A DNA stretch of 64,000 nt. Origin: Nostoc sp. 'Peltigera membranacea cyanobiont' N6. Its GTDB lineage: Bacteria > Cyanobacteriota > Cyanobacteriia > Cyanobacteriales > Nostocaceae. Each line of letters begins with the position of its first letter. Positions within the stretch are counted from its first letter, which is position 1. Under the pieces are notes generated by a model. That model saw only the letters and a list, made by a program, of their open reading frames with translations. It was not told where the DNA came from and made no database searches. This document shows positions 8,171 through 17,260 of the stretch, piece after piece. The stretch spans positions 1,488,001 through 1,552,000 of the forward strand of contig NZ_CP026681.1 of the NCBI RefSeq assembly GCF_002949735.1, in the 5' to 3' direction. Position numbers and translations under genes: made by a program.

Positions 8171-8608
8171 TCATTTCAATTTTAATTCTTTGGGAATAAG
8201 TGACTTAGGAATGATAGAAGCTTGTTTTTTCCAATCAGAAGATTTAGTGTACCACCAAGCCCAAGCAATTAAAACTCCTTGAAAGGGAAGTCTGATTACG
8301 TGTACCCAAGGTGAATTTGGTATATGTTCTAGTTGAATATGATTAACCGCCATATTGATATTGGCAGGGTAGACAGCAATAAAAAGAGCAATAAGTCCCC
8401 AAGCAGCAGCTTGACTTACAGGCGGGACTAATAAGCCGATACCACCTAAAATTTCATAAAAGCCACTGAGATAAACTAATCCTAAAGGATAAGGAAGTTG
8501 CGGTGGCATAATTTTGACATACGGTTCTGGAATAACAAAGTGTGTCACTCCAACCACAATGATGGATATAGCAAGAACTACACGTAATATTTCCTTATAC
8601 TTGTTCAT
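8171..8608 (-). CDS. DoxX-family membrane protein
   Basis: A 145-residue protein with four predicted membrane helices (residues about 6-25, 47-65, 70-88 and 108-125) and DoxX-type features: FVIPEPYVKIMPPQLPYP after helix 1, and SGFYEILGGIGLLVP in helix 2. DoxX proteins are small inner-membrane proteins loosely linked to redox and thiol stress; no partner is evident here. ATG start at 8608; the DUF2808 gene follows on the same strand. Confidence 0.85.
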   Translation of the reverse strand: MNKYKEILRVVLAISIIVVGVTHFVIPEPYVKIMPPQLPYPLGLVYLSGFYEILGGIGLLVPPVSQAAAWGLIALFIAVYPANINMAVNHIQLEHIPNSPWVHVIRLPFQGVLIAWAWWYTKSSDWKKQASIIPKSLIPKELKLK

Positions 8609-8846
8609 GATTGTTGCCTCATTATATACTTGCCCCTATTACTTCAGTTTGACTGACGAATTTTAATCTGCCTTGAGTCAATAGGAGTAAAATTCTCCAA
8701 AATACTAAAAAAAAGATTTATCTCTTTGCCAATCACGTCTTACAGCTATATGAACGGTTCTTTAATGTTCGCTTCACTTAGTATGATATTATTTCAACTT
8801 TATCAGTAATCAATTTATTACCTGTTACGAATTATTCATAAAAAAT

Positions 8847-11021
8847 ATGAGCGATGCTTTTAGCCGACTTGCCCCCTTCATCCAAGAATATATTTATCAT
8901 CATCAGTGGACTGAATTACGACCAGTCCAAATTGCCGCTTGTGAAGTTATATTTGACACCGATGCTCATTTATTAGTTACTGCTGCAACTGCTGCAGGTA
9001 AAACAGAAGCAGCCTTCCTACCAATTTTGACTTTATTACATGCCAACCCTGCCACAACTATAGGCGCATTATATATTAGTCCAATCAAAGCTTTAATTAA
9101 CGATCAATTTGAGCGCCTCAACGACTTACTCAAAGAAGCAGATATTCCAGTATGGCACTGGCACGGTGATGTTTCTCAAAGTCGAAAAAACAAACTTTTA
9201 AAGAATCCTCAAGGAATTCTCCAAATTACACCAGAATCTCTAGAAAGTTTGTTAATCAACAAAAATAACGACCTACTCCGCTTATTTGGTGACTTAAGAT
9301 TTGTCATTATTGATGAAATTCACGCCTTTATGGGAAGCGATCGCGGTTGTCAAATTATTTGCCAATTACAACGTTTAGCAAGGTTGACGCAAAGACAACC
9401 ACGCCGGATTGGTTTATCGGCAACTCTTGGTGATTATTCAATAGCTGAAGATTGGTTGCGTTCAGGAACAGATAAATCAGTGATTACACCACAAACCGAT
9501 GGAATAAAACGCCAAATAAAATTAGCTGTAGAACATTTTTATATTACTGACGAAATAGATGAATCAGAGGCGACAGATTATGAACAATATATTTTCAACC
9601 TCAGCAAATCTCGGAAATGCCTAATATTTGCTAATAATCGCACGCAGACTGAATCTGTAATAGCATCTTTGCGACAAATTGCCACAAAACAAGGACTACC
9701 AGATATATATCATGTGCATCATGGAAGTATATCTGCTAGCTTGCGGCAAGCTGCTGAAAATGCCATGCGTGAACCCAACAATCCAGCAGTTACTGCTGCC
9801 ACTCTAACTTTAGAATTAGGTATAGATATTGGTCATTTAGAGCGAGTTATTCAGTTAGAATCACCCTTGTCTGTAGCTAGCTTTTTACAGCGCTTAGGAC
9901 GTAGTGGTAGAAGGGGTGAAGCTGCCGATATGCGCTTTGTCTGTGCTGAAGAGAAACCATTATCAGAAGCTTCTCTACCAGAACAAATACCCTGGCAACT
10001 GTTGCAGTCTATCGCTATTATTCAACTTTATTTAGAGGAGAAATGGATTGAACCAATCAGACCGATTAAATATCCTTTGAGTTTGCTTTATCACCAAACA
10101 ATGAGTATTTTAACAGCAACAGGAGAACTTTCGCCTAATGCCTTAGCTAAACAAATTTTTAGCTTACCGCCTTTTGCTGCTATTTCCAAAGAAGATTTCC
10201 AATTATTGCTCCGCTATTTAATTGATATTGGTCATATTCAGCATACTGAACAAGGTAAATTAATCCTGGGTTTGGCAGGAGAAAGGATTGTGAGGAAGTT
10301 TCAGTTTTATGCTGTCTTTGCTGAACAGCAAGAATATATTGTTAAGCAAGGTGCAACAGAAATTGGCAGTATAGTTACGCCGCCTGCTGTTGGCAATCAA
10401 TTTGCTTTAGCTGGCAGAAGTTGGGAAGTTGTAGAAGTTGACTTTAAAAAGAAGGCTATTTTTGTAAAACAAGCCGAGGGCAAAGCTAGTATTTATTGGC
10501 GTGGAAGTGGTGGCACTATTCATACCAAAGTTTTACAACGAATGCAACAGGTTCTATTTGAAAATATCGAGTATAGCTATTTGCAAAAAAATGCTTTACA
10601 ACGTTTACATCAAGTTCGCCAATTAGTGCAACAGGTTGGATTAGATAAACAAAATATCTTACAATTGGAAAAAGGTAAATGCTATATTTTTCCCTGGATG
10701 GGTACGGTTGCTTATCGCACTTTAGAAAGATTACTCAACTCCTACTGTCGAGAATCGTTGGAAATTATCAGTATTGGCGGATTAAATCCCTATTATTTCA
10801 CAATTAAATTAGGCAAGGGTAAATTTAAATCTCTTTATCATGAAATTGCTTCATTGTGCGAACAAAGAATTACCCCAGAAGATTTACTCAGTACTTCAGA
10901 AGCACCAGAAATTCAAAAGTACGATCGATTTATTCCTCATCCACTTTTACGAAAAGCTTTTGCTAGCGATTATTTAGATATGAGAGAACTCCAACAGCAA
11001 GTGGCATTGTGGAGAGAATAG
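8847..11021 (+). CDS. Lhr-like DEAD/DEAH-box helicase
   Basis: A 724-residue superfamily 2 helicase. Motif I is TAATAAGKTEAAF (residue about 49), motif Ia SPIKALINDQF, motif II DEIH in FVIIDEIHAFMGSDRG, motif III SAT in GLSATLG, and motif VI QRLGRSGRRG in the second RecA domain. The QRLGRSGR form and the winged-helix-like region after it place it near the Lhr family, but it is shorter than Lhr-core proteins (about 850) or full Lhr (about 1500). It stands alone, with no methyltransferase, nuclease or phosphatase neighbour that would mark a BREX or DISARM locus. Probable role is DNA or RNA unwinding in repair. Confidence 0.85.
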   Translation: MSDAFSRLAPFIQEYIYHHQWTELRPVQIAACEVIFDTDAHLLVTAATAAGKTEAAFLPILTLLHANPATTIGALYISPIKALINDQFERLNDLLKEADIPVWHWHGDVSQSRKNKLLKNPQGILQITPESLESLLINKNNDLLRLFGDLRFVIIDEIHAFMGSDRGCQIICQLQRLARLTQRQPRRIGLSATLGDYSIAEDWLRSGTDKSVITPQTDGIKRQIKLAVEHFYITDEIDESEATDYEQYIFNLSKSRKCLIFANNRTQTESVIASLRQIATKQGLPDIYHVHHGSISASLRQAAENAMREPNNPAVTAATLTLELGIDIGHLERVIQLESPLSVASFLQRLGRSGRRGEAADMRFVCAEEKPLSEASLPEQIPWQLLQSIAIIQLYLEEKWIEPIRPIKYPLSLLYHQTMSILTATGELSPNALAKQIFSLPPFAAISKEDFQLLLRYLIDIGHIQHTEQGKLILGLAGERIVRKFQFYAVFAEQQEYIVKQGATEIGSIVTPPAVGNQFALAGRSWEVVEVDFKKKAIFVKQAEGKASIYWRGSGGTIHTKVLQRMQQVLFENIEYSYLQKNALQRLHQVRQLVQQVGLDKQNILQLEKGKCYIFPWMGTVAYRTLERLLNSYCRESLEIISIGGLNPYYFTIKLGKGKFKSLYHEIASLCEQRITPEDLLSTSEAPEIQKYDRFIPHPLLRKAFASDYLDMRELQQQVALWRE

Positions 11022-11084
11022 ACAATAATACAATATTTTAATTATCTTAAAATTCCTATAGCAATCTTAAATGAGTTGTGTTGG

Positions 11085-11200
11085 CATAGCCTACCGTAAG
11101 CAGAAATTATTATTTTCAACGAACCGCAGAGAAGCCAGTGCGCCCTTGCGGTTCCCCGACTTGTAGCAACTGGCGCGACACAGAGAGGGGAATAAAGAGA
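11085..11200. repeat. dispersed palindromic repeat block
   Basis: The helicase / SMP-30 spacer contains GGCATAGCCTACCGTAAGC and a GCCAGT...ACTGGC inverted pair around TTGCGGTTCCCCGACTTG. This kind of interspersed sequence is common between Nostoc genes. No gene is seen in the spacer. Confidence 0.5.
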
Positions 11201-11225
11201 GGTTTTCATAAATGATTTAGGACTG

Positions 11226-12107
11226 CTATTTTAACTCTGAAAAATTATAAGCAGGTAATCCAGTAACATCAGTTTGGAGAGCAAATAAATCACCAGAGTA
11301 GAAACTTTTATCGATTTCTGCTTGGCTGAGTCCAACTGAAGCAGTGGTAATGTAAAGTGTTCGCAAATCGTCGCCCCCAAAAGCGCAGCTAGTTGGCAAT
11401 TGCACAGGTAGTTTTATCCGCAATATCTCTTCCCCTCTGGGGTTGAAACGAATCACACACCATCCACCCCACATAGCTGACCAAATATGTCCTTCACTGT
11501 CTATTGTCAAACCATCTGGGTAGAAGGATTCATGAGTTAAATCAACAAAAATCCGACGATTAGTAATGTTTCCTGTTACGGAATTAAAGTCGTATGCATA
11601 TATTTTTTGCTGAGGAGAGTCTGTTAAGTAAAATGTTTTTCGATCGGGACTCCACCCCAGACCATTAGAGATAGTCAATCCTGTTTCCATTACATGCAAT
11701 GAACCGTCAGTTTCATAGCAATAGAGGCTAGCCTGGGGTTTCTCCAAAGAACACATTGAGCCGAACCAGAAACGTCCTTGAGGGTCATATTTACCATCAT
11801 TGAGACGATTATCTGGCAAATTTCCTTCAATTTCCAAAATGGGGGTAACTTCACCTGTTTGGGTGTTGAGAAATGCTAGGTGATGACGCAGCAACATAAT
11901 TAGTTTATCTTTACCTGCTGTTGCGATCGCACCTACCACATCTCCCACATCAAAAAAGTCATTTTCCCCCGTAGCAGGATTGAACTGATGCACCCGATGG
12001 TTATAAATATCGACCCAGTACAGTAGTTTCCGGGTAGAATCCCACATTGGCCCTTCACCCAAGCGGGCACGAGCTTCTAGAACATTGTGGAGTGGATATT
12101 GTCCCAT
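11226..12107 (-). CDS. SMP-30/gluconolactonase family protein
   Basis: A 293-residue six-bladed beta-propeller lactonase. Motifs: RLGEGPMWDSTRKLLYWVD at the N-terminus (metal ligand Glu in LGEGP), NRLNDGKYDPQGRFWFGSM (substrate-loop Asn and Asp), ISNGLGWSPDRKTFYLTDS and FYPDGLTIDSEGHIW (metal Asp). Family knowledge: these hydrolyse sugar lactones such as gluconolactone using a divalent metal. Full length for the family with all metal ligands visible. Cytoplasmic, no signal peptide. No adjacent sugar dehydrogenase gene. Confidence 0.9.
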   Translation of the reverse strand: MGQYPLHNVLEARARLGEGPMWDSTRKLLYWVDIYNHRVHQFNPATGENDFFDVGDVVGAIATAGKDKLIMLLRHHLAFLNTQTGEVTPILEIEGNLPDNRLNDGKYDPQGRFWFGSMCSLEKPQASLYCYETDGSLHVMETGLTISNGLGWSPDRKTFYLTDSPQQKIYAYDFNSVTGNITNRRIFVDLTHESFYPDGLTIDSEGHIWSAMWGGWCVIRFNPRGEEILRIKLPVQLPTSCAFGGDDLRTLYITTASVGLSQAEIDKSFYSGDLFALQTDVTGLPAYNFSELK

Positions 12108-12148
12108 AAGTAGTTAATTTAAAGATTAAATATAAGTATATATTTTTA

Positions 12149-12181
12149 CTTAGTCTCTGCTTAGTCTCTGCTTAGTCTCTA
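12149..12181. repeat. 11-bp tandem repeat, three copies
   Basis: CTTAGTCTCTG is repeated at 12149, 12160 and 12171 (last base changed) upstream of the lactonase gene start. Short minisatellite; no function inferred. Confidence 0.7.
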
Positions 12182-12300
12182 CTATTTGATTATTGGTTTA
12201 ACTTAATAAATTCTGGATTTTATACTTTATTATTATTCTTTTGATTCTAAACCATTTTGATGATAATAATTCGGGTTGAAACTTACTATAATTTTTTCTT

Positions 12301-12840
12301 CTAAATCATAATTACATTCCAGATATCTATCTTCATCCAGAAAATAAGCATTTCTTTTTTATAGCATTCCGTAACTATTAAAATAAAATCTTTAATATTT
12401 TGACAAATTATATATAAGACATCATCTTTAGGAGTCCATACAACTGATCGATCGTCTGACAAAGTTCTGACGCAATAGTAATCACCTCCGCTACCGTATA
12501 AAAAAGGAATCATATCTGGTTGCCATCCCCAACAGTCTGGATTTTTATGTACGTTCTGCAAACGATTTATAACACTATCTACTTTATCAATTTGGATTAA
12601 ATCGTATCCAGGAAGTAAGTATGTAGGGAAATCAAAATTTTTAGGAATTTCCAAATCATATCCTTTAACACATGAATATATAGCCATTAAACCTTCAGGA
12701 ATGGGATGAGTTGTAATGCTATTCTGAATTTCATCATCGAGTAAACCTTCTTTTAAAAGAGCGATATATCCAGGTCTTTGATTTTCAATAATTTCTAGGA
12801 GATTTCTGAAATATTGTTGAATATTTTCGCGATCGTTCAT
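12301..12840 (-). CDS. SMI1/KNR4 (SUKH) family protein
   Basis: A 179-residue soluble protein with SUKH-type features: PIPEGLMAIYSCVKGYD near residue 47, then LPGYDLIQIDKV and the family-like ending W..DMIPFLYGSGGDYYCV around residue 105. Family knowledge: in bacteria SUKH proteins are often immunity proteins against polymorphic toxins, but many are solitary. No toxin gene is adjacent. The ending is rich in Ile, Trp and Met and may be diverged. ATG at 12840 overlaps a CGATCG site. Confidence 0.65.
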   Translation of the reverse strand: MNDRENIQQYFRNLLEIIENQRPGYIALLKEGLLDDEIQNSITTHPIPEGLMAIYSCVKGYDLEIPKNFDFPTYLLPGYDLIQIDKVDSVINRLQNVHKNPDCWGWQPDMIPFLYGSGGDYYCVRTLSDDRSVVWTPKDDVLYIICQNIKDFILIVTECYKKEMLIFWMKIDIWNVIMI

Positions 12841-12921
12841 TTTAAAAAATTTGTCTTTTGATTTTTGCCAAACCTTTGCCCCGATCCGTTAACTTAAAAT
12901 TAGTCGGTCAGGATTCCCCTT

Positions 12922-13647
12922 ATGTACCAAACAGACCCGCCGCGCCCTCCAAAAGAAACTCTACCTACAATGTACGATCTTCCCAGTGAATACCCGGAGG
13001 ACTCTGGTTTGCCTGACGAATTTCACCTTTTTCAGCCCCAACTTCTGCGCGAAACCTTCTGTCCACCTAACTATCCAGCAGAGGAGGTATTTGTTGCCAG
13101 TGACTTAAACCTTTATTACGACCTCCGGCATACACTATGGTACAAACGCCCGGACTGGTTTGCTGCTGTGGGAGTTTCGCGTCTCTACGAACAGCAAAAC
13201 TTGCGTCTGAGTTACGTGATCTGGCAAGAAGGGGTTGCTCCTTTTGTAGTGGTAGAATTACTTTCTCCTGGCACTGAAAAAGAAGACTTAGGACAAACTC
13301 TACGGGAGATTAACCAACCACCAACCAAATGGGAAGTTTATGAGAGGATCTTACGAATTCCTTACTACATTGTGTTTGACCGCTACACTGACAAACTCCA
13401 AGTATTCCAATTAGTTGCAGATAGTTACAGCGAATTGGACTTGAGTACTCCAAGGGTATGGATGCCGGGTTTGGAACTCGGCTTAGGACTTTGGCAAGGT
13501 TCTTACCAACAAATTGAGCGATTATGGCTACGTTGGTATGATGCATCCGGGAATTGGCTTCCCACACCGCTAGAACGAGAAAGTCAACGTGCTAACAGAT
13601 TAGCAGCACAGCTGCGAGAGTTAGGCGTTAACCCTGATGAGTTATGA
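12922..13647 (+). CDS. Uma2-family (DUF820) putative restriction endonuclease
   Basis: A 241-residue Uma2 protein with the PD-(D/E)XK-like core: RPDWFAAVGV (the PD motif, near residue 93) and FVVVELLSPGTEKEDLG (the E-x-SP motif, near 112). Family knowledge: Uma2 genes are strongly expanded in cyanobacteria; the nuclease fold is recognised but the biological role is unknown. The tail (ERESQRANRLAAQLRELG) is a short helix shared by many members. It faces the CSP41-like gene; a small GATGC/GCATC hairpin (13649-13663) lies just after the stop. Confidence 0.85.
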   Translation: MYQTDPPRPPKETLPTMYDLPSEYPEDSGLPDEFHLFQPQLLRETFCPPNYPAEEVFVASDLNLYYDLRHTLWYKRPDWFAAVGVSRLYEQQNLRLSYVIWQEGVAPFVVVELLSPGTEKEDLGQTLREINQPPTKWEVYERILRIPYYIVFDRYTDKLQVFQLVADSYSELDLSTPRVWMPGLELGLGLWQGSYQQIERLWLRWYDASGNWLPTPLERESQRANRLAAQLRELGVNPDEL

Positions 13648-13692
13648 AGATGCGAAAAGCATCAGTAGAGGCACACGCCTGTATGCCACTAC

Positions 13693-14631
13693 TCACAACG
13701 CTTGTAAAATCTCCTCATCTACAGAAAAATCAACATCAGCTTTGTCTTTTGCATTAGCTAAATAATCATTTTCCAAAGAGTCTTGCAACCCAGAAATCAA
13801 ATCATATTCAGGCTGCCAGTTTAATTCTGTTTGCGCTTTATGCACCGAAGCAAAGAAATGCTGCACCCGCATCGGAAAAGCTTTACGTTTGCCAAAATCA
13901 AACTTTTTCGGGTCGTAATGGACGATTTTTACTGCATCGGGCGATTTGCCAGCCGCTACAGCACTAGCACGGGCTAAACCATCAAAAGTGACAAAGCGAT
14001 CGCCAGATATATTATAAATCTGTCCTATGGCCTGTTGATTACCCAAAACCTGAGTCAAAGCTTTTGCCAAGTCTTTTACATGCCCTAGCTGCGTAATGTG
14101 CAAGCCATTTCCGGGGATAGGAATGGGGCGATCGCGCACAATTCTGTCAAAAAACCAGCCTTCCAACTCATTATAATTACGAGGCCCGTAAATATAAGTA
14201 GGACGAATAGAGCTAAAGGGCAATCCCAATTGAGTCAGATAAGCTTCTGTTTCATGTTTACCCTTATGGCGACTTTTGGGATCTACTAAATCTCCTTCGA
14301 CATGGGGTAGTTGATCGGATTTGAGATACACTCCCGCAGAACTCATATATATAAAATGTTGCACTCGCCCTTGAAAAATCTCTGCAAGTGGTTGAGTATC
14401 AGTAAGTTCCCGGCCATTATTGTCAAAAATGACATCAAAGTTTTCTTGTGATAACTTTGCCTTTAATTGGGTAGGGTCAGTGCGATCGCCTATAATTTGT
14501 CCTACTCCCTGTAAAGAAGGTACTGTCCGATTTCCCCGATTGAACAGCACTACCTCATGTCCTTGTTCCACTAGTAATTGAGTCAAATAGACACCAATGA
14601 ACCGAGTACCACCCATAATTAGAATTCGCAT
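13693..14631 (-). CDS. CSP41-like NAD-dependent epimerase/dehydratase
   Basis: A 312-residue atypical short-chain dehydrogenase. The Rossmann motif GGTRFIG is at residues 7-13. Where classical epimerases have the YxxxK pair this protein reads HKGKHETE, so ordinary epimerase chemistry is doubtful. Overall sequence (RPTYIYGPRNYNELEGWFFDRI and the FPMRVQHFFASVHKAQTELNW region) resembles cyanobacterial relatives of chloroplast CSP41, proteins linked to RNA binding and stability. Soluble. Likely monocistronic, divergent from the polysaccharide genes that follow. Confidence 0.8.
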   Translation of the reverse strand: MRILIMGGTRFIGVYLTQLLVEQGHEVVLFNRGNRTVPSLQGVGQIIGDRTDPTQLKAKLSQENFDVIFDNNGRELTDTQPLAEIFQGRVQHFIYMSSAGVYLKSDQLPHVEGDLVDPKSRHKGKHETEAYLTQLGLPFSSIRPTYIYGPRNYNELEGWFFDRIVRDRPIPIPGNGLHITQLGHVKDLAKALTQVLGNQQAIGQIYNISGDRFVTFDGLARASAVAAGKSPDAVKIVHYDPKKFDFGKRKAFPMRVQHFFASVHKAQTELNWQPEYDLISGLQDSLENDYLANAKDKADVDFSVDEEILQAL

Positions 14632-14888
14632 AGATTCACCTTTTCCATATCAGTTGTCGTCAAGGAGTAGGGATTGGGGACTGGGAAGACAAGCATAAAT
14701 AACCATTCTCAATCCCTAATGCTCCAATCTGAGGTTATCAGGTTGCAGCATCCATCTGGAACATCTCAAGGAAAGATTGCGTCCTATGTGCTAATCTGGT
14801 GCGCTTCCCGTTAATTAATCAGAAGGGGAAACTTTTCAGTTAACGTCATCAAGTTGGTCTTTGTATCTTCCATTTATTCAAGTTAGCT

Positions 14889-16043
14889 GTGCCCTTGAAA
14901 TATGCTCTCGTTCATGAGTGGCTGACACCCAAAGCCACCGGTGGTTCAGAACTCGTTGTCCGAGAAATTTTGAATCACATTGATGCTGATTTGTATGCTC
15001 TGATCGATTTTGAATCCAGCAATAGAGAAAGTTATTTATATAACCGTCAGATTGGCAAGACGTTTCTCCAGAACTTTCCATCTGCCCGCAACGGTATACA
15101 AAAATACTTGCCTTTGTGGCCCTTGGCAATCGAACAACTTGATTTGCGGCATTATGACGTAATTCTGTCTTCATCTCACGCTGTTGCCAAAGGAATCCTG
15201 ACCACTCCCGAACAGATGCATATTTGCTACTGTCACAGCCCTATGCGCTACGCCTGGGACTTGACTTTTGATTATCTGCGCTCCAGCAAACTGGGTAGTG
15301 GCTTACCTGGGTGGGTGACGCGATATTTATTACATCGTTTGCGCCAGTGGGATGTATTGAGTGCCAATCGCGTTGATTACTTCATTGCTAACTCGCAACA
15401 TACATCTCGGCGGATTTGGCGTTGCTATCGACGAGAAGCAACAGTCATTTACCCACCAGTGAATATTGCGGAATTTCCGTTTCTGTCTGAGAAAGAGGAC
15501 TTTTACCTGACAGTTTCCCGCTTAGTGAGTTACAAGCAAATATCGCTGATTGTCAAGGCTTTTAATCAACTAAAACGACCATTAGTAGTCATTGGTACAG
15601 GAGATGAAATGAACAAGATTCGCGAGATGGCAAACTCTAATATCCAAATACTCGGATGGCAACCCGATAATGTGGTAAAAAAATATATGTCTAGGGCTAA
15701 GGCGTTTGTGTATGCAGCTTGTGAAGATTTTGGGATTGCCCTAGTGGAAGCACAAGCCTGCGGCACGCCAGTAATTGCCTACGGTGCAGGGGGGGCACTC
15801 GAAACAGTGCGAGATATCCGCTCTTGTGTGGATACAGGGACAGGTATATTTTTCCAGACGCAAACCGAGGCGGCTTTAGTGGAGGCAGTAGAAAAGTTTG
15901 AAGTATATGAGGGTTCGTTCAGTTCCGAGTATATGCGATCGCACGCCGCGCAGTTTTCACCGCAAATCTTTGCAGATCGTTATCTAAATTTTGTAAACAA
16001 ATGCAACGAAAAAGACCGTTTTCGGAATGATGGTCTTGGTTAA
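14889..16043 (+). CDS. GT4-type glycosyltransferase
   Basis: A 384-residue GT-B glycosyltransferase. The N-terminal half begins ALVHEWLTPKATGGSE, with the glycine-rich acceptor loop, and the C-terminal half carries EDFGIALVEAQACGTPVIAYGAGG, the E-x7-E donor-sugar motif of family 4. Start is GTG at 14889. It likely adds a sugar (mannose or similar) from a nucleotide donor during exopolysaccharide assembly at the cytoplasmic face of the membrane. The sugar transferase gene follows 100 bases later and gmd/fcl follow, so this is one polysaccharide block. Confidence 0.88.
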   Translation: MPLKYALVHEWLTPKATGGSELVVREILNHIDADLYALIDFESSNRESYLYNRQIGKTFLQNFPSARNGIQKYLPLWPLAIEQLDLRHYDVILSSSHAVAKGILTTPEQMHICYCHSPMRYAWDLTFDYLRSSKLGSGLPGWVTRYLLHRLRQWDVLSANRVDYFIANSQHTSRRIWRCYRREATVIYPPVNIAEFPFLSEKEDFYLTVSRLVSYKQISLIVKAFNQLKRPLVVIGTGDEMNKIREMANSNIQILGWQPDNVVKKYMSRAKAFVYAACEDFGIALVEAQACGTPVIAYGAGGALETVRDIRSCVDTGTGIFFQTQTEAALVEAVEKFEVYEGSFSSEYMRSHAAQFSPQIFADRYLNFVNKCNEKDRFRNDGLG

Positions 16044-16142
16044 CGTCTTATTTTTTTAGGCTTTTGGCAATTTCCCCCCAGAAGCACATCATTTTGGCTT
16101 TAATATTGGGACTATGTGTGGTGTGGATTATTAAGGAGTATG

Positions 16143-16901
16143 ATGACTGCCCAGAGCTCACTCCTCTCCGGCAAGCGAGGCGTACGGCAAGACACTAGAG
16201 CGTCTACGCGTACTTTCTTAAAACGCGGTCAAAAAATAAAAACGCCGAAAGTTAAGCCCAAAGGTTTATCTTTTCAGGGTTTAAACGGAGAGTTTGCCAA
16301 ACGACTGTTCGATATAGTGTTTTCGCTGTCGGTATTAATTTTGTTCTTTCCCGTCTACTTAATTTTGACCTTGCTGATTGCCTTTAGCTCAGAAGGCCCA
16401 ATTTTTTATGTCCAGGAACGGGTAGGGAAAAATTACAAAGCGTTTAATTGTATTAAATTCCGAACAATGGTAAGCAATGCGGACGAAATCCTCATGCAAA
16501 TGATGGAAACATCGCCCGAATTACGACAAGAATTTGAGAGCAGTTTTAAGCTGAAACAAGACCCCCGGATTACCAAAATTGGTCGATTTTTGCGAATTAC
16601 TAGCTTAGACGAATTTCCCCAGTTCTGGAACGTTTTAAAAGGGGATATGAGTGTAGTCGGCCCCAGACCCTTGGTAGCAGAAGAACTGCCAAAATACGGT
16701 TGTCACATTGATGAGATTTTAACAATCCGTCCAGGAATTACTGGTTTGTGGCAGGTATCTGGGCGTAATGATATTCCCTATCCTCGGCGAGTCCAAATAG
16801 ACCTGCATTATGTCAAATTTAGGAATTTCTGGCTTGATTTATGGATCATCTTGAAAACTGTTGATGTGGTAATTCTACCAAAAAACAACGGGGCATACTG
16901 A
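16143..16901 (+). CDS. exopolysaccharide sugar-phosphate transferase (undecaprenyl-phosphate)
   Basis: A bacterial sugar transferase of the WcaJ/PssA type, about 252 residues. The frame opens earlier with GTG 16116, but AAGGAG at 16133-16138 favours the ATG at 16143. Unlike full WcaJ it has a single N-terminal membrane hairpin (FDIVFSLSVLILFFPVYLIL), then the catalytic domain: GPIFYVQERVGKN, FKLKQDPRITKIGRFLR, SLDEFPQFWNVLKGDMSVVGPRP and RPGITGLWQVSGRND. Family knowledge: it moves a hexose-1-phosphate from a nucleotide sugar to undecaprenyl phosphate, the first committed step of repeat-unit synthesis. A GC-rich low-complexity stretch (about 16165-16215) codes the variable N-terminus. Confidence 0.9.
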   Translation: MTAQSSLLSGKRGVRQDTRASTRTFLKRGQKIKTPKVKPKGLSFQGLNGEFAKRLFDIVFSLSVLILFFPVYLILTLLIAFSSEGPIFYVQERVGKNYKAFNCIKFRTMVSNADEILMQMMETSPELRQEFESSFKLKQDPRITKIGRFLRITSLDEFPQFWNVLKGDMSVVGPRPLVAEELPKYGCHIDEILTIRPGITGLWQVSGRNDIPYPRRVQIDLHYVKFRNFWLDLWIILKTVDVVILPKNNGAY

Positions 16902-17260
16902 GCAAATACTTAGGCGATCTGGGGCAGTTAATGCCCCTAAAAACCTAATTTCAAATACCTATTTTACTTAGTCTTCACAAAACCAAATATATATGAAATT
17001 TTGGCAAAAAAAACGACGGATATAAAAAGAATGTTGATATATCTGATAAAAGAAAAATATACATACTTAAACAATCCTGGTTTATTTTAAGGTTGAGCTT
17101 ACGGATTAAATTACTTTTTATTAAGTATATTTATTTACGAAAAAAGTCTCATAACAACAATAACTCGTAGGTTTCCCATTAGGCAATTCAGTAATTAGCT
17201 GCTAGGTTGTATCAGATTGCCTGTAACTTTTTAATCAAAGATAATAAGGGATAATTGAGC
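16902..17260. other. 359-base AT-rich spacer before gmd
   Basis: A small hairpin (16921-16926 with 16932-16937, GGGGCA/TGCCCC) sits 19 bases after the sugar transferase stop and could be a weak terminator; it lacks a T run. The rest is AT-rich and likely carries the gmd promoter. No gene seen. Confidence 0.5.

Noticed and set aside
8847..11021. BREX or DISARM locus around the helicase
   Set aside because: No methyltransferase, phosphatase, PglZ, BrxC or nuclease genes are nearby.
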